Assembly: GCA_030690245.1 (NCBI GenBank)
Contig: JAUYGW010000038.1
Span: forward strand, 1 to 11,392
Direction: 5' to 3'
Origin: Gallionella sp.
GTDB lineage: Bacteria > Pseudomonadota > Gammaproteobacteria > Burkholderiales > Gallionellaceae
DNA: 11,392 nt
The translations under genes were made by a program, and so were the position numbers. This document shows positions 7,569-11,392 of this stretch, piece by piece; the first letter of the stretch is position 1, and the number at the start of each line of letters is the position of its first letter. The notes beneath the pieces are model-generated. The model searched no databases, was not told the DNA's origin, and was given only the letters and a program-made list of their open reading frames with translations.

Positions 7569-8372
7569 TCAGTTAATAGACAGGCCAATCCGCTTCAAAT
7601 CGGAAAAATTCATCCAGATGAAAAACGCCTTGCCGACGATCTGGTTGTCCGGCACAAACCCCCAGTAGCGGCTGTCGCGGCTGTTGTCGCGATTGTCGCC
7701 CAGCATGAAGTAATACCCGGCAGGCACCTTGCAACGCACCATATCATCGTCATAGCTGCAATTCTCGCGCCCCTTGAATTCGGCCACCGAACCCAGATGC
7801 AGCGTCGGCGCCTCGGGATTCACCAGCACCGCATGCTTGTGCTCGCCCAATGTTTCGAAGCGCTTTTCAGTATGCACAAAATTCAAGCCGGTCTCGACAT
7901 AATTATAATCGCCATCCGGCTGTTGTGCTTGCTCGATCCCGTTGATCCATAACCGCTTGTTGCGGTATTCGACGCTGTCACCGGGAAGCCCGACCACGCG
8001 CTTGATATAGTCCAGCGACGGGTTTTCCGGGTAGTGAAACACCATCACATAGCCGCGCTGCGGGTCGTTGATCTGGACGATCTTCCGGTTGACGATGGGC
8101 AGGCGGATGCCGTAGGTGAATTTGTTCACCAGAATAAAATCGCCCACTTGCAGGGTCGGAATCATTGAGCCGGAAGGAATTTTGAACGGTTCGACCAGGA
8201 AGGAGCGGATGAAAAACACGATCAGGATGACCGGGAAGAAGCTCTTGGCATATTCCACCCACCACGGCTCGGCAACGCCGCTGCCGCGCTTGGCCGCCAA
8301 GGCGAAGCGGTCCAGCAGCCAGATCCCGCCGGTGACCAGCAGCAATACAAACAAAATTAAAGCAAAATTCAT
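7569..8372 (-). CDS. lepB: Signal peptidase I
   Basis: Inner-membrane serine protease with a Ser-Lys dyad that removes signal peptides from exported preproteins on the periplasmic side. The 267-residue product has two hydrophobic N-terminal segments (about 3-20 and 45-60). The nucleophile Ser69 is in PSGSMIPTL and the general-base lysine K124 is in DYIKRVVGLPGD; the late conserved box GDNRDNSRDSRYWGFVP spans 225-241. The start at 8372 has AAGGA 6 bases upstream. It follows lepA across a 90-base gap holding a tandem repeat and a possible attenuator; lepA-lepB is a widespread gene pair. Confidence 0.97.
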   Translation of the reverse strand: MNFALILFVLLLVTGGIWLLDRFALAAKRGSGVAEPWWVEYAKSFFPVILIVFFIRSFLVEPFKIPSGSMIPTLQVGDFILVNKFTYGIRLPIVNRKIVQINDPQRGYVMVFHYPENPSLDYIKRVVGLPGDSVEYRNKRLWINGIEQAQQPDGDYNYVETGLNFVHTEKRFETLGEHKHAVLVNPEAPTLHLGSVAEFKGRENCSYDDDMVRCKVPAGYYFMLGDNRDNSRDSRYWGFVPDNQIVGKAFFIWMNFSDLKRIGLSIN

Positions 8373-8378
8373 CGTTAT

Positions 8379-8383
8379 TCCTT
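8379..8383 (-). promoter_or_regulatory. Shine-Dalgarno of lepB
   Basis: AAGGA on the minus strand, 6 bases before the ATG at 8372, supports the chosen LepB start. Confidence 0.7.
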
Positions 8384-8389
8384 AGATTC

Positions 8390-8457
8390 AAAAAACAGGG
8401 GCCAGGGGCTGGGGGCTAGCGGGTTTTCCTAGTCCCTAGTCCCTAGTCCCTAGTCCC
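8390..8457 (-). terminator. Possible attenuator or leaky terminator between lepA and lepB
   Basis: On the minus strand, four GACTAGG-type 7-bp repeats are followed by a C-rich stretch with the same 7-bp period (GCCCCTGGCCCCTG) and then TTTTTT at 8395-8390. The two halves can pair in blocks of about six (five Watson-Crick plus one G-U) broken by A-C mismatches every seven bases, giving a GC-rich imperfect stem ending in a U-tract. It sits inside an operon, so if it acts it would be as partial termination lowering lepB and everything downstream. Confidence 0.35.
8428..8457. repeat. 7-bp tandem repeat (CCTAGTC), 4.3 copies
   Basis: Four perfect head-to-tail copies of CCTAGTC at 8428-8455, followed by CC. 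Adjacent sequence at 8396-8417 (CAGGGGC, CAGGGGC, TGGGGGC) is a diverged inverted counterpart with the same period. It lies 5 bases after the lepA stop codon. Confidence 0.9.
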
Positions 8458-8462
8458 AGCAG

Positions 8463-10253
8463 TTAACCATCCACGCGCAAAATCGCGAGGAAGGCTTCCT
8501 GCGGAATTTCCACGTTGCCCACCTGCTTCATGCGCTTCTTGCCGGCCTTTTGTTTCTCCAGCAATTTTTTCTTGCGCGAAATGTCGCCGCCGTAGCACTT
8601 TGCCAGCACGTTTTTGCGCATCGCCTTGACGTTCTCGCGCGCGATGATGTTCGAGCCGATGGTCGCCTGGATCGCCACGTCGTACATCTGGCGCGGGATC
8701 AGTTCGCGCATCTTGGCCGCCACCTCGCGCCCGCGACGCTGGCTGTTGGCGCGGTGCACGATCACCGCCAGCGCGTCCACTTTCTCGCCGTTGATCAGCA
8801 TGTCCACCTTGACCACATCCGCCGCACGGTATTCCTTGAACTCGTAGTCCATCGACGCATAGCCTCGCGACACCGATTTCAGCTTGTCGAAGAAATCCAG
8901 CACGATCTCCGCCATCGGCATTTCGTACACCAGCATCACCTGCTTGCCGTGATAGCTGATATTGATCTGCGCGCCGCGTTTCTGCGTGCACAACGTGATC
9001 ACCGCACCGACATATTCGTTCGGCATGTATAAATTTACGGTCACGATCGGCTCGCGAATTTCCTCGATTTTCGACGGGTCGGGCATTTTTGACGGGTTGT
9101 CCACCGTCAGTATCGTGCCGTCGCGCAGTACCACCTCGTAGATCACCGTCGGCGCGGTAGTGATCAGGTCCATGTCGAACTCGCGCTCCAGCCGCTCCTG
9201 CACGATTTCCATGTGCAGCAACCCGAGGAAGCCGCAACGGAAGCCGAAGCCCAACGCCTGCGACACCTCCGGTTCGTAGCGCAGCGCGGCATCGTTCAGT
9301 TTGAGTTTTTCCAGCGAATCGCGCAGCGCTTCATATTGATTCGATTCCACCGGGAACAGCCCCGCAAACACCTGCGGTTGCACTTCCTTGAAGCCCGGCA
9401 ACGCCTGCTGTGCGGGTCTGGCCTGATGGGTGATGGTATCGCCCACCTTGGCCGCTTTCAATTCCTTGATCCCGGCAATCACGAAACCGACATGGCCCGC
9501 GCTCAGGCTTTCGCGCGGTTTCGACTTGGGCGTAAATACGCCGATATGCTCGGTCAAATGCTGCGCCCCGGTGGCCATCAGCAGGATTTTTTCCTTGGGC
9601 TTGAGCGTGCCGTTCATCACCCGCACCAGCATCACCACGCCGACGTAATTATCGAACCAGGAGTCGATAATCAGCGCCTGCAGCGGCGCGTCCGGATCGC
9701 CTTTGGGCGGCGGCACTTTGACCAGCAACGCTTCCAGCACGTCCCGTACACCCTCGCCTGTCTTGGCGGAACAGCGCACCGCATCGTGCGCGTCGATGCC
9801 GATCACTTCCTCGATTTCCTCGATGGCATTTTCCGGATTGGCGGACGGCAGGTCGATCTTGTTCAGCACCGGCACCACTTCCACACCCAAATCCAGCGCG
9901 GTGTAGCAGTTCGCCACAGTCTGCGCTTCCACGCCCTGCGAGGCATCCACCACCAGTAACGCGCCTTCGCAGGCGGACAGCGAGCGCGATACCTCGTAGG
10001 AGAAATCCACGTGCCCCGGCGTGTCGATCAGGTTGAGGTTGTACACCTGCCCGTCAAGCGCCTTGTAGCTCAGCGCCGCGGTCTGCGCCTTGATGGTGAT
10101 GCCGCGCTCGCGCTCCAGATCCATGGAGTCGAGTACCTGCGCTTCCATTTCGCGGTCGGATAACCCGCCGCACAGTTGAATGATGCGGTCGGCCAGCGTG
10201 GACTTGCCGTGGTCGATATGGGCGATGATGGAGAAATTACGGATTAACTGCAT
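8463..10253 (-). CDS. lepA: Elongation factor 4 (LepA), ribosome-associated GTPase
   Basis: Translational GTPase related to EF-G, proposed to act on stalled or misplaced ribosomes and in 30S biogenesis. The full 596-residue product has the expected length. G1 is AHIDHGKS (11-18), G2 RGITIKA (50-56), G3 DTPGH (77-81, with catalytic-position H81) and G4 NKID (131-134). EF-G-like domains follow, and the LepA-specific C-terminal tail is complete ([20 protein letters not shown]..., ending AILRVDG). The ATG at 10253 matches the family start [18 protein letters not shown]; only a weak AGG stands upstream. It lies 379 bases after mucD, far enough that a separate promoter is possible, though I could not find a convincing one. 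Confidence 0.98.
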   Translation of the reverse strand: MQLIRNFSIIAHIDHGKSTLADRIIQLCGGLSDREMEAQVLDSMDLERERGITIKAQTAALSYKALDGQVYNLNLIDTPGHVDFSYEVSRSLSACEGALLVVDASQGVEAQTVANCYTALDLGVEVVPVLNKIDLPSANPENAIEEIEEVIGIDAHDAVRCSAKTGEGVRDVLEALLVKVPPPKGDPDAPLQALIIDSWFDNYVGVVMLVRVMNGTLKPKEKILLMATGAQHLTEHIGVFTPKSKPRESLSAGHVGFVIAGIKELKAAKVGDTITHQARPAQQALPGFKEVQPQVFAGLFPVESNQYEALRDSLEKLKLNDAALRYEPEVSQALGFGFRCGFLGLLHMEIVQERLEREFDMDLITTAPTVIYEVVLRDGTILTVDNPSKMPDPSKIEEIREPIVTVNLYMPNEYVGAVITLCTQKRGAQINISYHGKQVMLVYEMPMAEIVLDFFDKLKSVSRGYASMDYEFKEYRAADVVKVDMLINGEKVDALAVIVHRANSQRRGREVAAKMRELIPRQMYDVAIQATIGSNIIARENVKAMRKNVLAKCYGGDISRKKKLLEKQKAGKKRMKQVGNVEIPQEAFLAILRVDG

Positions 10254-10281
10254 GAGGGCCTAAATAAACTTGGAAAATACA

Positions 10282-10420
10282 GTTAAGCCACGGATGAACA
10301 CGGATTGACACAGATAAATAATGGACTGCATCTGCTTTTTCCAATACCGTTTGGATGAAATACCAAACCCTCGTAACGCAATGCTTTATCCGTGCTTATC
10401 CGTGTAAATCTGTGGCTAAC
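10282..10420. repeat. Inverted repeat with 10-bp CACGGAT units upstream of lepA
   Basis: The left arm (10282-10318) and the inverse of the right arm (10385-10420) match at about 25 of 32 positions after the shared GTTA. Each arm carries three units of the form CACGGATNNN or CACAGATNNN with a 10-bp period. Near the centre, GTTTGG (10349-10354) and CCAAAC (10363-10368) form a small perfect hairpin, so the whole could fold as one long structure. Confidence 0.75.
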
Positions 10421-10447
10421 TAAGGTTTTTAGCAAAAACGCCTGAAC

Positions 10448-10478
10448 CGGCTGATTCGCAAAGCGCGAATTCTAGCCG
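10448..10478. other. Hairpin in the mucD-lepA spacer
   Basis: CGGCT (10448-10452) pairs with AGCCG (10474-10478) and ATTCGC (10454-10459) with GCGAAT (10465-10470), with a 5-base loop and a small internal loop. On the minus strand a TTTTT tract comes about 9 bases after the stem, too far for a standard intrinsic terminator, though it may mark the end of the mucD transcript. Confidence 0.4.
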
Positions 10479-10513
10479 ATTTAGGAGGGACATGCAGGGT
10501 TGTGATTGCATTT

Positions 10514-10620
10514 ACCACGAAGAACATGAAGCGCACGAAGAACCGAGTAAGGACAGGGCGCACCATGCCCCCTACTGCCTGGAAAACGAATTCAAACCCC
10601 GCCTTCGTGTTCTTCGTGGT
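10514..10620. repeat. Inverted repeat with CACGAAG units just after mucD
   Basis: Arms ACCACGAAGAACATGAAG (10514-10531) and the inverse of 10603-10620 match at 17 of 18 positions. The unit CACGAAGNN recurs with a 9-bp period and extends inward on the left side. It begins 12 bases after the mucD stop and belongs to the same sequence family as the repeat at 5446-5548. Confidence 0.8.
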
Positions 10621-10632
10621 GAACAATTATGA

Positions 10633-11392
10633 TCACTTCTCGTCGAGCCTGATCGCCACATAGGAGGCCGCATCGTCGCGCCGCACCAGCAATGCGACAT
10701 TCTTCCCCTTGGGAACCTGCTTGAGTATCTCGTTGAACTGGTTCAACGAGCGGATCGGAATATTGCCGATCGCCAGCAGCACATCGCCGTGCTGCAAGCC
10801 GGCTGCGCGCGCGGCCGTTCCTTTGACCTCTTCCACCAGCAACCCGCCGCCGATTTGCAGCTCCTGCAATTGCTCTTTGCTCAGTTCGCTGACCGCAATA
10901 CCCAAGCGTGAAATCGCCTCACCCACATCTTCGGCCAGTTTCTTCACGGCGCGTGCCAGCTTGCCGTCTTCCGGCATCTCCGCGATCTCCACCGTAATTT
11001 GTCTGGAGCCGCCTTTGCGCCACAGTTCGACGGCCACCTTGCTGCCGGGTTTGGTCGCCGCAACTATGCGCGGCAAGTCGCTGGAACTGTTCACCGGTTT
11101 GCCGTCGAATTTGAGGATCACATCGCTAGCCTCAATGCCCGCCTTGTCTGCCGGGCCATTTTTCTCCACGCTGCTGATCAGCGCGCCATTCGGTTTGCTC
11201 AGGCCGAACGATTCGGCCAGCTCGCGCGTGAGCTCCTGGATCGTCACCCCGATACGCCCGCGCGTCACTTTGCCGCTGGTGCGCAATTGCTCGGTCACTT
11301 GCGTCGCGACATCGATCGGTATCGCAAAAGACAGGCCCATCGAACCGCCGGAACGGGTATAGATCTGCGAGTTGATGCCGACCACTTCGCCG
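10633..11392 (-). CDS. mucD: Periplasmic DegP/MucD-type serine protease, 3' part (5' end outside window)
   Basis: HtrA-family protease and chaperone that removes misfolded envelope proteins in the periplasm. The 252 visible residues begin inside the protease domain (GEVVGINSQIYTRSGGSMG, then LSFAIPID), which in the family follows directly after the catalytic GNSGGPL; the active-site Ser, His and Asp and the signal peptide are therefore off the window and not checked. PDZ1 covers about visible residues 45-137 (GRIGVTIQELTRELAESFGL... with NGALISSV) and PDZ2 about 160-252 (RLGIAVSEL... GGGLLVEEV). Two PDZ domains fit DegP/DegQ/MucD rather than DegS. The name mucD is inferred from the place before lepA, where betaproteobacterial clusters usually run rpoE-rseA-rseB-mucD; those upstream genes are not visible here. 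Confidence 0.93.
   Translation of the reverse strand, partial: GEVVGINSQIYTRSGGSMGLSFAIPIDVATQVTEQLRTSGKVTRGRIGVTIQELTRELAESFGLSKPNGALISSVEKNGPADKAGIEASDVILKFDGKPVNSSSDLPRIVAATKPGSKVAVELWRKGGSRQITVEIAEMPEDGKLARAVKKLAEDVGEAISRLGIAVSELSKEQLQELQIGGGLLVEEVKGTAARAAGLQHGDVLLAIGNIPIRSLNQFNEILKQVPKGKNVALLVRRDDAASYVAIRLDEK

Larger units (their letters stand above)
10254..10632. other. Gene-free spacer between mucD and lepA
   Basis: This 379-base gap holds two repeat-built palindromes (10282-10420 and 10514-10620) with a separate hairpin between them (10448-10478). A minus-strand open frame at 10429-10626 lies mostly in repeat sequence and is not a believable gene. I see no convincing -35/-10 pair for lepA and no standard intrinsic terminator for mucD. 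Confidence 0.8.

Noticed and set aside
10429..10626. Minus-strand 65-codon frame in the mucD-lepA spacer
   Set aside because: Its first codons are the CACGAAG palindrome arm (MFTTKNTK), a known kind of false ORF, and it has no Shine-Dalgarno.

Overview
The window reads as one stretch of a chromosomal housekeeping cluster from a Gram-negative bacterium, most likely a betaproteobacterium. The gene order mucD-lepA-lepB-DUF4845-rnc-era-recO-pdxJ-acpS is the arrangement I associate with Betaproteobacteria such as Nitrosomonadales/Gallionellaceae. The lineage call is inference from gene order and protein style; there is no rRNA gene or other taxonomic marker here. Every supported gene lies on the minus strand, so the biological order runs from high to low coordinates.

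From the right edge: the 3' two thirds of a periplasmic DegP/MucD-type protease (last part of the protease domain plus two PDZ domains); a 379-base spacer with two repeat-built palindromes; lepA (EF4 GTPase); a 90-base spacer with a 7-bp tandem array and a possible leaky terminator; lepB (signal peptidase I); a DUF4845 membrane protein; rnc (RNase III, GTG start overlapping the preceding gene); era (ATGA overlap with rnc); a spacer with a third palindrome; recO; a spacer with a fourth palindrome built on a 9-bp tandem repeat; pdxJ, whose last codons come from a small dispersed-type palindrome; and acpS. Beyond acpS lie a membrane-anchored GAF-PAS-GGDEF diguanylate cyclase, a YajR-like MFS transporter with a C-terminal soluble domain, and the 5' part of ssb, one base after the MFS stop codon.

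The genes group by role: envelope protein export and quality control (mucD, lepB, the DUF4845 protein), translation and ribosome maturation (lepA, rnc, era), DNA repair (recO, ssb), cofactor supply (pdxJ for pyridoxal phosphate, acpS for ACP activation) and second-messenger signalling (the diguanylate cyclase).

I found no new defence, mobile or metabolic system. The most unusual material is in the spacers. Each larger gap in the mucD-to-acpS run carries an imperfect inverted repeat whose arms are themselves made of 7-, 9- or 10-bp periodic units (CACGGAT, CACGAAG, CAGATT and CCTAGTC types), and one such palindrome type supplies the end of the PdxJ reading frame. Open frames seen on the plus strand are antisense shadows of these genes and were left out.
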